Part shown: in pieces, positions 1 to 9,364 of the stretch
How the letters are laid out: every line of letters starts with the position of its first letter
How positions within the stretch are numbered: the stretch's first letter is position 1
Source: Microbacterium sp. ET2
GTDB lineage: Bacteria; Actinomycetota; Actinomycetes; Actinomycetales; Microbacteriaceae
Direction of reading: 5' to 3'
Assembly (NCBI RefSeq): GCF_030347395.1
Contig: NZ_CP128170.1
Span: forward strand, 1,426,001-1,490,000
DNA length: 64,000 bases
Position numbers and translations under genes: made by a program
The notes under the pieces: model-generated
Database searches by the model: none
The model's input: the letters and a program-made list of their open reading frames with translations, nothing else
Told to the model about the DNA's origin: nothing

Positions 1-74
1 TGCCCGCCGAGGGCGAACACCTGCGCCATCCCTCCGCCCATGTAGCCGCTGCCGACGATCGCGATGCGGCTCAT
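1..74 (-). CDS. NAD(P)-binding dehydrogenase, N-terminus only
   Basis: Only the first 24 codons lie in the window. They read as a Rossmann nucleotide-binding start, with [13 protein letters not shown] matching the GxGxMGxGxA fingerprint of 3-hydroxyacyl-CoA or beta-hydroxyacid type dehydrogenases. The ATG at 74 overlaps the stop of the upstream RpiB-like gene in an ATGA arrangement, so the gene belongs to the minus-strand operon that begins at the GH3 gene. It may oxidise or reduce a sugar-derived intermediate of that operon. The substrate cannot be inferred from this fragment. Confidence 0.7.
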   Translation of the reverse strand, partial: MSRIAIVGSGYMGGGMAQVFALGG

Positions 75-541
75 GCGCTCACCTCACGGTCGTAGGCGTC
101 GATCGCGGCGACCTTCGTCGCCGAGGCGGATGACGGATCGAAGCGGTAATCGAGCCACTCGCGGACGAGACGCTTGGCGAGCTCCAGTCCGATGACGCGC
201 TGACCCATCGTCAGCACCTGGGCGTTGTTGCTCAGAACGGAGCGCTCGACCGAGTAGCTGTCGTGCGCGGTGACGGCCCGCACTCCCGGCACCTTATTCG
301 CCGAAATGGCCACACCGAGGCCGGTCCCGCAGATGAGCAGGGCCCGATCGGCCTCGCCCTCCGCGATACGCCGGGCGGCTTCGACCGCGACGTGGGGGTA
401 GTCCGTGTGCTCGTCGCCGCCGACGCCGACGTCGGTCACGACGGCGACGCGGTCATCCGCCTCGAGCAGCTCCTTGAGAGCTGTCTTGTATTCGTAGCCG
501 GCGTCGTCGCTTCCGACGACGATCCGCAGGGTGTCGGTCAT
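71..541 (-). CDS. RpiB/LacAB-family sugar-phosphate isomerase
   Basis: A 156-residue aldose-ketose isomerase of normal family length. GSDDAG at residues 10-15 is the phosphate-binding start, CGTGLG at 71-76 carries the conserved catalytic Cys, and [13 protein letters not shown] corresponds to the conserved C-terminal active-site segment. I chose ATG 541; an in-frame GTG immediately before it (544) overlaps the DhaK-DhaL stop, and both share the GGAAGG ribosome site. In Mycobacterium smegmatis an RpiB homologue (DerI) converts D-erythrulose 4-phosphate to D-erythrose 4-phosphate downstream of a DhaK-type kinase. The kinase next door makes that role more likely here than a housekeeping ribose-5-phosphate isomerase, but this is inference. 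Confidence 0.88.
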   Translation of the reverse strand: MTDTLRIVVGSDDAGYEYKTALKELLEADDRVAVVTDVGVGGDEHTDYPHVAVEAARRIAEGEADRALLICGTGLGVAISANKVPGVRAVTAHDSYSVERSVLSNNAQVLTMGQRVIGLELAKRLVREWLDYRFDPSSASATKVAAIDAYDREVSA

Positions 542-2268
542 CACTGTTCCTTCCGGGATGTCTCGTCCTGCCCGGCGGTGCGGGCGATGGCGATGGCGAT
601 GAGGGCGAGCGAGGTTGCTCCCGCGTCGGGGTGGCCCACGCTCTTCTCGGCGAGTGGTCGCGCACGACCGAGCTTGGGGCGGAGGGCCGCTGTCTCCTCC
701 GCCGCGGTCGAGGCGGCCCCCGCCGCCGCCAGCAACGCCGCAGCGGCAGAGTCGCCCGCTCCCAGGCGCTCCTCGAGCGTGCGGACGTACGGGTCGAGCG
801 CGTCGACCATGGTCTTGTCGCCGACCGTCGCGCCACCGCGCGAGGTGACGGCGTCGAGCGCTGCGCGGGCGGCCGCGGCGAGCGCCGCACGGCCGTCGAC
901 GCTCTCGTCATCGAGCGCGCGCCCGATCGCCGCGAGCATCGCGCCCCAGAGCGCCCCCGACGTGCCTCCCGCCTTCTCGCTCCACGCATCTCCGGCGGTG
1001 GTGAGCATGGGCGACAGGCCGATCGACGGGTCGGCCGCCGTGTGCGCGGCATCGATGCCCGTGCGCATCCCGACACCGTGGTCGCCGTCACCGGCGATCG
1101 CGTCGATGCGACCGAGCTCGGCTTCGTTCTCATGGATGACCGCGCGCGCGGCCTCGAGGTAGGTGAGCGCCGCCTCCGCGGCGGCACGCGACCAGTCCGA
1201 CGCAGCGGCGACCTCGGCAGCGTCCCCCGCCGCGGCGACCTCCTCCTGCTCGTCGACCGGCGCGACCGGGTCGATGGCCCCCTTGCGGTACGCGGGCGTG
1301 TACGCCGGCGCGCTCCACAGCGGCTCGAGCTCCTCGTCGAGCCACAGCAGGGTCACGGATGCCCCCGCCATGTCGAGACTCGTGACCAGTTCACCGACCT
1401 CCGGCTCGACCACCGTCACGCCCGCATCCCGCAGACGTGCGGCGACGTCGCCGAAGAGGACGAAGAGCTCCTCGTACTTCACCGAACCGAGGCCGTTGAC
1501 GATGACCGCTGCTCGGTCGCCGCGGGGTTCGGGAACGTCGGCCAGCAGCTCGTCGATGAGGATGCCGGCGAGCTCGACGGAACTCGTGCGGGGCACATCT
1601 CGGATTCCGGGTTCGCCGTGGATGCCGAGACCGACCGACATCATCCCCTCGGGCACGGTGAAGAGCGGTTCGTCCGCGCCCGGGAACGTGCACCCGCCGA
1701 AGGCGACGCCGAGGGTCCGCGTGCGGTGGTTGGCGTGGCGGGCGAGCCGCTCCACCTCATCGATGTCGTCACCCCGCTCCGCCGCCGCACCCGCGACCTT
1801 GAACACGACGAAGTCGCCGGCGATGCCCCGACGCTTGTCGATCTCGTCGATCGGGGCGCTGGCGATGTCGTCGGTGCAGAGCACCGTGCGGGCGTCGATG
1901 CCCTCGGCGCGCAGCCGCTCCTCGGCCTCGCCGAAGTGCAGCACGTCGCCGGCGTAGTTGCCGAAGCTGAACAGCACCCCGCCGCCCCGGTGCGCGGCCT
2001 TCGCCACCCGGTACGCCTGCCCGGCCGACGGCGAGGTGAAGATGTTGCCGCACACGGCACCGGCCGCGAGCCCCTGCCCGACGACGCCCGCGAACGCGGG
2101 ATAGTGGCCCGAGCCGCCACCGACCACCAGCGCTACGCTCCCCCGCGGTGCCGGCGCCGCGCGCACGACACCCCCGTCGACAGCCCGAACGAGGCCCGGG
2201 TGGGCCGCCGCGAACCCCGCGAGCGCCTCGGAGACGAAATCGGACGGATCGTTGTGGATTCTGGTCAT
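541..2268 (-). CDS. dihydroxyacetone/tetrulose kinase, DhaK-DhaL fusion
   Basis: ATP-dependent ketose kinase with both domains in one 575-residue chain. The DhaK half shows GGGSGHYP (50-57) and GLGIHGEPG with His217, the residue that forms a hemiaminal with the ketone. The DhaL half starts near residue 360 and shows AGDGDHG (392-398) for Mg-[12 protein letters not shown] and VGDKTMVD. All signature residues are present, so it should be active. It overlaps the TIM-barrel gene upstream (ATGA) and the RpiB-like gene downstream, forming one translationally coupled unit. Family members phosphorylate dihydroxyacetone, D- or L-erythrulose, or D-apulose. The neighbouring isomerase argues for a C4 or branched ketose rather than glycerol metabolism. 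Confidence 0.88.
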   Translation of the reverse strand: MTRIHNDPSDFVSEALAGFAAAHPGLVRAVDGGVVRAAPAPRGSVALVVGGGSGHYPAFAGVVGQGLAAGAVCGNIFTSPSAGQAYRVAKAAHRGGGVLFSFGNYAGDVLHFGEAEERLRAEGIDARTVLCTDDIASAPIDEIDKRRGIAGDFVVFKVAGAAAERGDDIDEVERLARHANHRTRTLGVAFGGCTFPGADEPLFTVPEGMMSVGLGIHGEPGIRDVPRTSSVELAGILIDELLADVPEPRGDRAAVIVNGLGSVKYEELFVLFGDVAARLRDAGVTVVEPEVGELVTSLDMAGASVTLLWLDEELEPLWSAPAYTPAYRKGAIDPVAPVDEQEEVAAAGDAAEVAAASDWSRAAAEAALTYLEAARAVIHENEAELGRIDAIAGDGDHGVGMRTGIDAAHTAADPSIGLSPMLTTAGDAWSEKAGGTSGALWGAMLAAIGRALDDESVDGRAALAAAARAALDAVTSRGGATVGDKTMVDALDPYVRTLEERLGAGDSAAAALLAAAGAASTAAEETAALRPKLGRARPLAEKSVGHPDAGATSLALIAIAIARTAGQDETSRKEQ

Positions 2269-3251
2269 GATGCACCTCTCCGTGCGTGGCCGATCTGTCG
2301 CACCCGGCTGTCGCCGCGCGTGTAGCCCGGGCGCTTGGGCAGCACGTGGCGTCGCAGGTAGTCGCGGTTGTCCGCGCAGACCGTCAGTCCGTCGCCGCCG
2401 TAGTTCTCTACGCAGATGACGCCCTGGAACCCCTGCTCGATCGCGTACCGGAATGCCCGGCGGTAGTCGATGAGGCCGTACGCCATGGGCGCGGGCACCG
2501 CGGTGTACAGGTCGCGCGCGACATCCTCATCTCGGGCGTAGTTCTTCACATGCCAAAAATTCGCGTAGGGGAGGGTCTTCTCCACGACCTCCCACCACGG
2601 TTCGATCGGCCGGTGGAGGCGCACGAGGTTGCCGATGTCGGGGTTCAGCCCGACGTTGTCCATGCCGATGTCGGTGACGAGGCGCACCGCGGAGTCGGCT
2701 GTGCCGAGAAAGGTGTCTTCGTACATCTCCAGCGAGACGAGGATGCCGAGATCGGCGGCGTGACGGCCCAATTCCCGCAACCGCGCGACCGCGGTCTCCC
2801 AGTCCGCCGGATCGTCGCGATGACCCTCGACGGTCCAGAACCACAGCTGCGCCTGCTGCGCGGGGGTCAGTGCCTGGTGGAGGCCGAACGAGACGGTCTC
2901 GATCCCCAGCGCGGCGGCGGCGTCGAGCGTGCGGTGGCTGTAAGCCAAGTTCGCTTCACCGCGTTCTCGGTCGATGACACTGCACCGGATGGCGGAGACG
3001 GATGTCGGGACGACGCCCTCCGCTGCCGCCACCGCAGCGAAATCGGCGAGACCGCGCGCGTCGAGATCGCCCACGCGAAGCCAGGAGTCGGTCAGGTCGA
3101 TGCGATCGAAACCGGCGTCGGCGACCTCGACGAGCACTTCCCGCCAGACCTCGGGGCCCGCCTCCGTGACGGAACGTCCGTCGGCGGTGCGCCCGGAGAA
3201 GGGCAGCGCGGCGGCGGCGATGGGCCAGTCTTCGGCGAGGAAGTCGGTCAT
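2265..3251 (-). CDS. sugar isomerase/epimerase, xylose-isomerase-like TIM barrel
   Basis: A 328-residue AP-endonuclease-2/xylose-isomerase-like TIM barrel. The usual metal-binding set is visible in order: Glu in SLEMYED, Asp in LNPDIGN, His in FWHVKNY and Glu in CVENYGG. It probably isomerises or epimerises an aldose or ketose released by the GH3 enzyme encoded just upstream and passes the ketose to the DhaK-DhaL kinase. Both ends overlap neighbours by four bases. The C-terminal 20 residues are basic and beyond the barrel. The substrate is not predictable from sequence; D-apiose-like and tetrose substrates are possible. Confidence 0.8.
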   Translation of the reverse strand: MTDFLAEDWPIAAAALPFSGRTADGRSVTEAGPEVWREVLVEVADAGFDRIDLTDSWLRVGDLDARGLADFAAVAAAEGVVPTSVSAIRCSVIDRERGEANLAYSHRTLDAAAALGIETVSFGLHQALTPAQQAQLWFWTVEGHRDDPADWETAVARLRELGRHAADLGILVSLEMYEDTFLGTADSAVRLVTDIGMDNVGLNPDIGNLVRLHRPIEPWWEVVEKTLPYANFWHVKNYARDEDVARDLYTAVPAPMAYGLIDYRRAFRYAIEQGFQGVICVENYGGDGLTVCADNRDYLRRHVLPKRPGYTRGDSRVRQIGHARRGAS

Positions 3252-5629
3252 CCTGCGTCTCCTTCGGTGGGCTCGTGCGTGATCGGGACGATCTCGACCG
3301 GCGTGACGAGCACCGGCTCCTCGACGACGCGACCGGGTCCGTCGATGGTCAGCTCGGCGATACCGGAGGTGTCGGTGAGCGACAGACCCGCGACGAGTTC
3401 GATCCGGCCGGGTTCGACGATGCGGCGACGTTCGAGACCGGTGAACGAGAAGCGGTCGGCGTGGACGTCGAACCGCACGGCAGCGGCATCTCCGGGTGCG
3501 AGGTGCACCCGCGCGTACCCCACCAGCTGGCGGACCGGTCGCGTCACCTGCGCCACGGGGTCGGCGGCATACAGCTGAACGACCGTGGCGCCGGCACGCT
3601 CTCCGGTGTTGCGCACCTCGACGCTCGCGCGCACGCGACCGTCGGCGGTGATGCGCTCGGTATCGAGCTGCACGTCTCCGAGCGCGAACGACGTGTACGA
3701 CAGACCGTGCCCGAACGGGAAGGCGGGGGCGATCGAGAGGTTGCTGATGCGGTCGCCGTCCTGCCCGAGCGGCGGCGCGAGGTAGGTGTGCGGGAGGGCA
3801 TCACCGGTCCGCGGGATCTGCACCGGCAGGTGCCCGCTGGGGTTGACCGCGCCCGCGAGCACCCCGGCGAGCGCCGTCGCACCCTCGATCCCGGGCATGA
3901 AGGCCTGCACGATGGCGGCGGCACGGCCGGCGTACGCCCCGAGCGCGTAGGGCCGGCCCGACATCACGACGAGCACCACCGGCGTCCCCGTCGCCAGCAC
4001 GGCCTCGACGAGCCGTCCCTGCTCACCGGGGAGATCGAGGTCAGGCGCATCCGACCCCTCGCCCGAAGTGCCCCGGCCGAACATACCGGCACGGTCACCG
4101 ACGACGGCGATCACCACATCAGCGGATGCCGCGGCCTCGACGGCGCGCGCGATCGCGGCGTCGTCGGCGGGTTCCGTGAGAGGGACGCCCGGCTCGACGT
4201 GGAGCTCGGCGCCGGGGAACGCGTTCCGGAGCGCCTCGGGGATCGTGACCGCGTCGACGCCGAGGCCCATCTCGGGGTGCCGGGGCATCACGTGGATCGG
4301 GTAGGAGTAGGCGCCCATCATGGCGCGGGGATCGTCGGCGATCGGACCGACCACGGCGATCCGACGCACCGAGGACTCCAGGGGAAGGACGCCCAGACTG
4401 TTGTCGAGCAGGATGACGGACTCCTCCGCCAGCCGACGGGCGATGTCGCGGTTGCGCGGACTGTCGAGATCGACGTCTGCCGGCTCGGGCGGCGCCCACC
4501 CGGCGTCGAGGAGGCCGAGCTCGAGCTTCTGGTGCAGCACGCGGCGCACCGCGGTGTCGATGTCGGACGCCGTGCGGGCGGCGTCGGGGTCATCGTCGTG
4601 GAGGAGGCGGTAGGCGGCGATGTCGGGGAGTTCGACGTCGATGCCGGCGTGGAGCGCGAGCCGACCGGCATCCGCCATCGTCTCGGCGACCTGATGCTTC
4701 GACTTCAGAAACGCGACCGCCCAGTAATCCGACACGACAGTACCCGCGAAGCCCCACTCGTCGCGGAGCAGGTCGGTGAGGAGCCACCGGTCGGCGGCCG
4801 CCGGCACGCGATCGAGCTCGGTGTACGAGTTCATGACGCTCGCCGCCCCGCCGACCCGCACCGCCATCTCGAAGGGCGGCAGGACGAGGTCGCGCAACTC
4901 GCGCTCCCCGAGCGATACGGGAGCGTGATTGCGTCCGCCGCGGGAGGTGGCGTGGCCGGCGAAGTGCTTGAGCGTCGCGATGATGCCGCTGTGCTGCAGG
5001 CCCTGGACATAGGCGGTCGCGAGTGTGCCGACGACGTAGGGGTCTTCGCCGAGGGTCTCCTCCACGCGACCCCACCGGTAGTCGGTGACGACGTCGAGCA
5101 CGGGGGAGAGACCGTGGTGTGCGCCGACCGCGCGCATGTCCGCACCGATCGCGGCTGCCATCTCGCGCACGAGGTCGGCGTCGAAGGTCGCCGCCCACGC
5201 CATCGAGGCGGGATAGACCGTCGCGCCGTACGTCGTGAAGCCGGTCAGGCACTCCTCGTGGACGACCGCCGGAATGCCCAGACGTGTCTTCTCACGCAGG
5301 TGACGCTGGGCGTCCTGCACCTTCTGCATGCCCTCGCGGGCAGTCACGGGCGTCACCCCGAACACGCGGGTGAGATGACCGATCCCGTCACGCACCGCCT
5401 CGTCGAATGGGGGCCGGCCACGCGACAGCACATCCTGCATCGGCGCGATGAGCTGCGTCGAATCCCGTGTATCGGCCCAGTAGCCGCCGAGCTGAGCGAT
5501 CTTCTCGTCGTCCGTCATCGTGGCAAGCAGCGCCTCGATCCGGGTGGACGCATCGAGGGACGGATCAGCCCATTGCGGCCGTTCCGCCCGGCTCGTTGTC
5601 CCAGGTGGGACATCCGTCACATCCGTCAT
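3248..5629 (-). CDS. GH3 family glycoside hydrolase (beta-glucosidase/xylosidase type)
   Basis: About 793 residues with the GH3 layout: N-terminal TIM barrel, alpha/beta sandwich, and a C-terminal fibronectin-III-like domain. TVVSDYWAV contains the conserved nucleophile Asp near residue 300, and KHFAGH is the substrate-binding motif. No signal peptide is seen, so it probably acts in the cytoplasm on imported oligosaccharides or glycosides. ATG 5629 has GGGAG seven bases upstream; an in-frame ATG at 5644 would add five residues. It is the first gene of the operon and lies downstream of a predicted promoter with a LacI-type palindrome. Confidence 0.9.
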   Translation of the reverse strand: MTDVTDVPPGTTSRAERPQWADPSLDASTRIEALLATMTDDEKIAQLGGYWADTRDSTQLIAPMQDVLSRGRPPFDEAVRDGIGHLTRVFGVTPVTAREGMQKVQDAQRHLREKTRLGIPAVVHEECLTGFTTYGATVYPASMAWAATFDADLVREMAAAIGADMRAVGAHHGLSPVLDVVTDYRWGRVEETLGEDPYVVGTLATAYVQGLQHSGIIATLKHFAGHATSRGGRNHAPVSLGERELRDLVLPPFEMAVRVGGAASVMNSYTELDRVPAAADRWLLTDLLRDEWGFAGTVVSDYWAVAFLKSKHQVAETMADAGRLALHAGIDVELPDIAAYRLLHDDDPDAARTASDIDTAVRRVLHQKLELGLLDAGWAPPEPADVDLDSPRNRDIARRLAEESVILLDNSLGVLPLESSVRRIAVVGPIADDPRAMMGAYSYPIHVMPRHPEMGLGVDAVTIPEALRNAFPGAELHVEPGVPLTEPADDAAIARAVEAAASADVVIAVVGDRAGMFGRGTSGEGSDAPDLDLPGEQGRLVEAVLATGTPVVLVVMSGRPYALGAYAGRAAAIVQAFMPGIEGATALAGVLAGAVNPSGHLPVQIPRTGDALPHTYLAPPLGQDGDRISNLSIAPAFPFGHGLSYTSFALGDVQLDTERITADGRVRASVEVRNTGERAGATVVQLYAADPVAQVTRPVRQLVGYARVHLAPGDAAAVRFDVHADRFSFTGLERRRIVEPGRIELVAGLSLTDTSGIAELTIDGPGRVVEEPVLVTPVEIVPITHEPTEGDAG

Positions 5630-5676
5630 CCTTGACTCCCGCATTTGTCGCGCATAACAACAATTGGCGCTTCTAG

Positions 5677-5705
5677 GTTATCGCGAATCTGTACAACGTT
5701 GTCAG
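5677..5705 (-). promoter_or_regulatory. promoter with LacI-type operator for the GH3 operon
   Basis: On the minus strand CTGACA (5705-5700) and GATAAC (5682-5677) are 17 bp apart, a good -35/-10 pair about 50 bp before the GH3 start. The perfect palindrome ACAACGTTGT (5693-5702) with a central CG, typical of LacI-family operators, lies between them. Binding there would block RNA polymerase. No LacI gene is in the window. Confidence 0.6.
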
Positions 5706-5748
5706 AGTGAAGGAGCCGCTGATCGGACGTCACGTCCGCTTAGGGACC

Positions 5749-6468
5749 TCAGTCGCTCGCGCCGTCGCTCGCGAACCCTCGGCGGAATCGGCGAGCAGAC
5801 GCATCGATGTGGCGGCGCATGGCGTAGGCGGCGGCGTCGGGATCGCGCGCACCGATGGCGTCGATGATCGCCTGATGCTCGTCGATGGCCTCAGAGGTCA
5901 CCTGCGCCGAATTGGAAAGCCGGAAGAGGTGGACGTGCGGATGCAGGCGCGCCAGCGAGTCGCGGATGTATTCATTGCGGCCGCCGGCAGCGATGGCGTC
6001 ATGCAGTTGAGCGTCGATCTGCGAGAAGCGCGCGTAGGACGCGGGGGCGGAACCGTCTCGCTCGTCATCCAGGCGTCGCATCTCGCGCGCCAAGACGGCG
6101 AGCTCGTCGAGCTCGGCAGGCGTCATCCGCTCTGCCGCACGCCGCGAGGCTGCCGGCTCGAGGAGAAGACGCACCTCGACCATGTCCTCGAACTGCTCCC
6201 GCGTGATCTTCGGACGCACGCGGTATCCCGAGAGATGGTGCCGTACGACGATGCCCTCGGCGTCGAGCCGGTGCAGCGCCTCGCGCACCGGAGTCTGCGA
6301 CACGCCGAACTCCCGCGCGATTGCGTCGATCGTCAGGCGATCCCCCGGACCGAGATCGGAGTGCAGGATGCGCGAGAGGATCGCCGCGTACAGCTCCGCT
6401 CCCATCGGCGGCCGCGCACCCCCCGCCTCGCGGACGGCGGACGACGTCCTGGTGTCGCCTTCGACCAT
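5749..6468 (-). CDS. GntR-family regulator with FCD ligand domain
   Basis: A 239-residue FadR-subfamily transcription factor. The winged helix-turn-helix (roughly residues 20-85) contains EFGVSQTPVREALHRL, and the FCD all-helical effector domain follows, with the His/Asp metal-binding pattern (FSQIDAQLHDAI, later DEHQAI and RRHID). These domains usually bind carboxylates or sugar acids. ATG 6468 is preferred because GGAAGG precedes it at seven bases; ATG 6501 would add eleven residues. The gene is divergent from the 13-gene operon starting at 6703, and a shared motif occurs next to both promoters, so it probably controls that operon and itself. Confidence 0.9.
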   Translation of the reverse strand: MVEGDTRTSSAVREAGGARPPMGAELYAAILSRILHSDLGPGDRLTIDAIAREFGVSQTPVREALHRLDAEGIVVRHHLSGYRVRPKITREQFEDMVEVRLLLEPAASRRAAERMTPAELDELAVLAREMRRLDDERDGSAPASYARFSQIDAQLHDAIAAGGRNEYIRDSLARLHPHVHLFRLSNSAQVTSEAIDEHQAIIDAIGARDPDAAAYAMRRHIDASARRFRRGFASDGASD

Positions 6469-6503
6469 CGGCTCCCCTTCCGTGCCATGGAGCACCGGCA
6501 TTC

Positions 6504-6518
6504 GGATCCTATCTGATC
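6504..6518 (-). promoter_or_regulatory. putative GntR operator, copy 1
   Basis: The minus strand reads GATCAGATAGGATCC, 36-50 bp upstream of the GntR start. Twelve of the thirteen core bases match, in opposite orientation, the motif at 6672-6687 in front of the divergent operon. Its position suggests autoregulation. Confidence 0.5.
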
Positions 6519-6636
6519 TTGCCGCGACGTGGGCGACTTCTCGTCGCCGATCGACGGCAGCACACCACCCGTGCCCCTGGGGAAGGTGGGGAGGGACAAG
6601 GCGGACTGACAGATTTCGCGACTTTTGTTGCGGACG

Positions 6637-6687
6637 TTGACATTCCCCGCGAGGTCCGTCTAGCTTTGCGGAATCAGATCGGATCGG
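6637..6687 (+). promoter_or_regulatory. promoter and putative GntR operator, copy 2
   Basis: TTGACA (6637-6642) and TAGCTT (6661-6666) form a -35/-10 pair with 18 bp spacing. ATCAGATCGGATCGG (6673-6687) follows directly at the expected transcription start and matches the inverted copy at 6504-6518. A repressor bound here would block the 13-gene operon. The ribosome site GGAG lies between this and ATG 6703. Confidence 0.6.
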
Positions 6688-6702
6688 ATCAACGGAGATT
6701 TC

Positions 6703-7935
6703 ATGTACGCCGCTTTTCGCGCACCCGGAGAGATCATCTTCGGACCCGGCCAGCGACGAGCCATCCCCGCCCAGGCCGCTCTCCACGGAACGAGGGCCTT
6801 CATCGTGGCCGACGCGTTCCTCGCCGAGAGTCCGCTGCTGACGGAGTTGGGCGTCGGGCTCGACGCCGCCGGCGTGGCGTGGGAGGTCTTTACGCAGGTC
6901 GTCCCCGAGCTCCCGACGCACGCCATCAGCGCCGCATCGGCGGCAGCAGGAGCGTTCGGCGCCGATGTCTTCATCGCAATGGGCGGTGGGAGCAGCATCG
7001 ACACGGCCAAGATGGCCGCCGTCCTTCTGGCCCACGGCGGCGAGGTCTCGGACTACTACGGCGAGCGCCGCGTGCCGGGTCCCGTCGCCCCGATCATCGC
7101 AGCCCCGACGACGGCCGGAACCGGCTCGGAGGTCACGCCTGTGGCGGTCGTGACGGACACTCGGCGGGAGTCGAAGGTGGGCGTCTCCAGCCCTTACCTG
7201 ATCCCGTCGGTCGCCGTCTGCGACCCCGAGATGACCCTCACCTGCCCTGCCGGGGTGACTGCCGCGTCGGGCGCCGACGCGCTGTGCCATGCGATCGAGT
7301 CGTACACCGCGGTCAAGGGCCGCGGTGAACCCACGGACGCGGGACGCGTGTTCATGGGGTCCAGCCTGTTGACGGACACCCTCGCGCTCGAAGCCATTCG
7401 GCGGATCGCCCAGGGATTGCCGCGCGCCTATCGGGAGCCGGGCGATCTGGACTCCCGCGCGCAGACCCTCTATGGGTCCCTGCTTGCCGGCCTTGCGTTC
7501 GGCACGGCGGGCACCGCGGCGGCGCACGCCCTGCAATACCCCATCGGAGCGGTCACTCGCACTCCGCACGGCGTCGGGGTCGGCCTCCTGCTTCCCTTCG
7601 TCATGGAATTCAATCGGTCGGTCCGCGAGGCGGAGCTTGCTGACGTCGCCGCGGCGCTCGGAGCCGGCCCGGCATCTCCCGCCGATCTGGCCCGGCAAGC
7701 CCCCGTCCTCGTTCGCGACATCATGCGCCAGATCGGCATCCCCGATTCCCTCGCGGAACTGGGCTTTCCCGAGGACCGCCTGGACTGGGCCGCAGTGGAG
7801 GGTGTCAAGGCCCAGCGACTGGCTGAGAACAACCCGGTACCCCTCACCGTCGAGGCAGCACGCCAGATCCTCGATGCCGCGTTCTTCGGAGTTCGCACAC
7901 CCGCACCCGAGCAGACAGCCGGAGGCCGCCGATGA
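6703..7935 (+). CDS. iron-containing alcohol dehydrogenase
   Basis: A 410-residue group III NAD(P)-dependent alcohol dehydrogenase. GGGSSIDTAK (about residues 94-103) binds the nucleotide, PTTAGTGSE follows, and the metal ligands are seen as the Asp and His of DALCHAIESY and the His residues of AHALQYPIGAVTRTPHG. Length and motifs are complete. Relatives include lactaldehyde/propanediol, 4-hydroxybutyrate and maleylacetate reductases. It is the first gene of the GntR-controlled operon and its stop overlaps the aldehyde dehydrogenase start by four bases, so the two probably act in sequence on an alcohol-aldehyde-acid conversion. Confidence 0.9.
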   Translation: MYAAFRAPGEIIFGPGQRRAIPAQAALHGTRAFIVADAFLAESPLLTELGVGLDAAGVAWEVFTQVVPELPTHAISAASAAAGAFGADVFIAMGGGSSIDTAKMAAVLLAHGGEVSDYYGERRVPGPVAPIIAAPTTAGTGSEVTPVAVVTDTRRESKVGVSSPYLIPSVAVCDPEMTLTCPAGVTAASGADALCHAIESYTAVKGRGEPTDAGRVFMGSSLLTDTLALEAIRRIAQGLPRAYREPGDLDSRAQTLYGSLLAGLAFGTAGTAAAHALQYPIGAVTRTPHGVGVGLLLPFVMEFNRSVREAELADVAAALGAGPASPADLARQAPVLVRDIMRQIGIPDSLAELGFPEDRLDWAAVEGVKAQRLAENNPVPLTVEAARQILDAAFFGVRTPAPEQTAGGRR

Positions 7936-9326
7936 CCCTCACCGCGCACGCACACTTCGATGTGATCGATCCGGCCGACGAATCGATTATCAGCGCAGTC
8001 CCCGACCACGGCCCTGCCGACGCAGACCACGCCGTCGAGGCGGCGCGCTCTGCGGCGCCGGCCTGGCGCGCACTTTCCAGCAGGGAGCGCAGCGACGTCC
8101 TGCTGCGCGCATTCGACATCATGATGTCGCGCAGGGACGAGCTCGCTGCGCTGATCTCCCGCGAGAACGGAAAGGCGCGAGCGGATGCGCTGGCCGAGGT
8201 CACCTACGCCGCGGAGTACTTCCGGTGGTACGCCGAAGAGGCGGTGCGGGTACGGGGTGAGCATTTCGACAACCCGACCGGATCGACGAAGGTCCTGGTA
8301 TCTCACGAGCCGGTGGGTATCTGCGTCCTCGTGACGCCGTGGAACTTCCCCGCAGCGATGGCGACACGCAAGATCGGCCCGGCGCTCGCCGTCGGCTGCA
8401 CCGCGATCCTGAAGCCGGCCGCCGAGACGCCGCTCACCGCCTTGGCGATCGCGGACATCCTGGAGGAGGCCGGACTCCCCGACGGTGTGCTCACGGTCCT
8501 CACGACGCGCTCGGCCGGACCGCTGGTCGACCGGCTCCTCGAGCACGATGACGTGCGGATGCTGTCGTTCACCGGTTCCACCGAAGTCGGCCGCCACCTG
8601 CTCGAACGTGCATCGCGTCGCGTCCTCCGCACGGCGATGGAGCTCGGAGGGAACGCGCCGTTCCTCGTCCTGGGCGACACCGACGTCGATGCAGCCGTGG
8701 ACGGGGCGCTTCTGGCCAAGATGCGCAACGGCGGACAGGCGTGCACGGCAGCGAATCGCTTCTATGTGCACGACAGCATCTATGACGCCTTCGCCGATGC
8801 GCTCACCGAGCGGATGCGCAGTCTGCACGTCGGCCCCGCGAGCGACGCGACCGTCGACGTCGGTCCCCTCGTCAATGCCAAGAGCGTGAGCAAAGTGCGC
8901 GAACTGGTCGAGGACGCCGTCCAGCGCGGGGCCCGGGTGCTCACCGGCGGCGAGGCCCCCGACGGCCCCGGGTTCTTCTATCCGCCGACGGTGCTGGCCG
9001 ACGTCCCCGCAGACGCGCGGATCCTGCACGAGGAGGTCTTCGGGCCGGTCGCGCCGCTCGTGCGCTTCTCGTCCGAGGACGAAGCCGTCGCTGCGGCCAA
9101 CGCCACCATCTACGGCCTCGTCTCCTACCTCTACACCGACGACCTGCGGAAGGGACTCGCGATCGCCGGACGCCTGGAATCGGGAATGGTCGCCCTGAAC
9201 CGGGGTCTGGTCTCCGATCCGGCGGCTCCCTTCGGGGGCGTGAAGGAGAGCGGCATCGGCCGCGAAGGTTCCACCGAAGGACTGCACGAATACCTGGAGA
9301 CGAAGTACGTCGCGACCAACTGGTGA
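7932..9326 (+). CDS. aldehyde dehydrogenase, succinate-semialdehyde type
   Basis: A 464-residue NAD(P)-dependent aldehyde dehydrogenase. TPWNFPAAM and KPAAETPLTA form the cofactor site, MELGGNAPF holds the general-base Glu, and NGGQACTAANR holds the catalytic Cys. It resembles GabD-like succinate or glutarate semialdehyde dehydrogenases, but paralogues act on many sugar-derived aldehydes. Translation is coupled to the alcohol dehydrogenase through ATGA. It probably oxidises an aldehyde made by the alcohol dehydrogenase or released by the aldolase-fold protein encoded next. Confidence 0.92.
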   Translation: MTLTAHAHFDVIDPADESIISAVPDHGPADADHAVEAARSAAPAWRALSSRERSDVLLRAFDIMMSRRDELAALISRENGKARADALAEVTYAAEYFRWYAEEAVRVRGEHFDNPTGSTKVLVSHEPVGICVLVTPWNFPAAMATRKIGPALAVGCTAILKPAAETPLTALAIADILEEAGLPDGVLTVLTTRSAGPLVDRLLEHDDVRMLSFTGSTEVGRHLLERASRRVLRTAMELGGNAPFLVLGDTDVDAAVDGALLAKMRNGGQACTAANRFYVHDSIYDAFADALTERMRSLHVGPASDATVDVGPLVNAKSVSKVRELVEDAVQRGARVLTGGEAPDGPGFFYPPTVLADVPADARILHEEVFGPVAPLVRFSSEDEAVAAANATIYGLVSYLYTDDLRKGLAIAGRLESGMVALNRGLVSDPAAPFGGVKESGIGREGSTEGLHEYLETKYVATNW

Positions 9327-9364
9327 GGTCGCCGAGGTCCACACCGAAGGAAGGCAACAAGCCC

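Noticed and set aside
3275..5635. A 786-codon open frame on the plus strand across the GH3 gene
   Set aside because: It is antisense to a complete GH3 enzyme, lacks a ribosome site and shows His/Arg/Asp-rich shadow composition.
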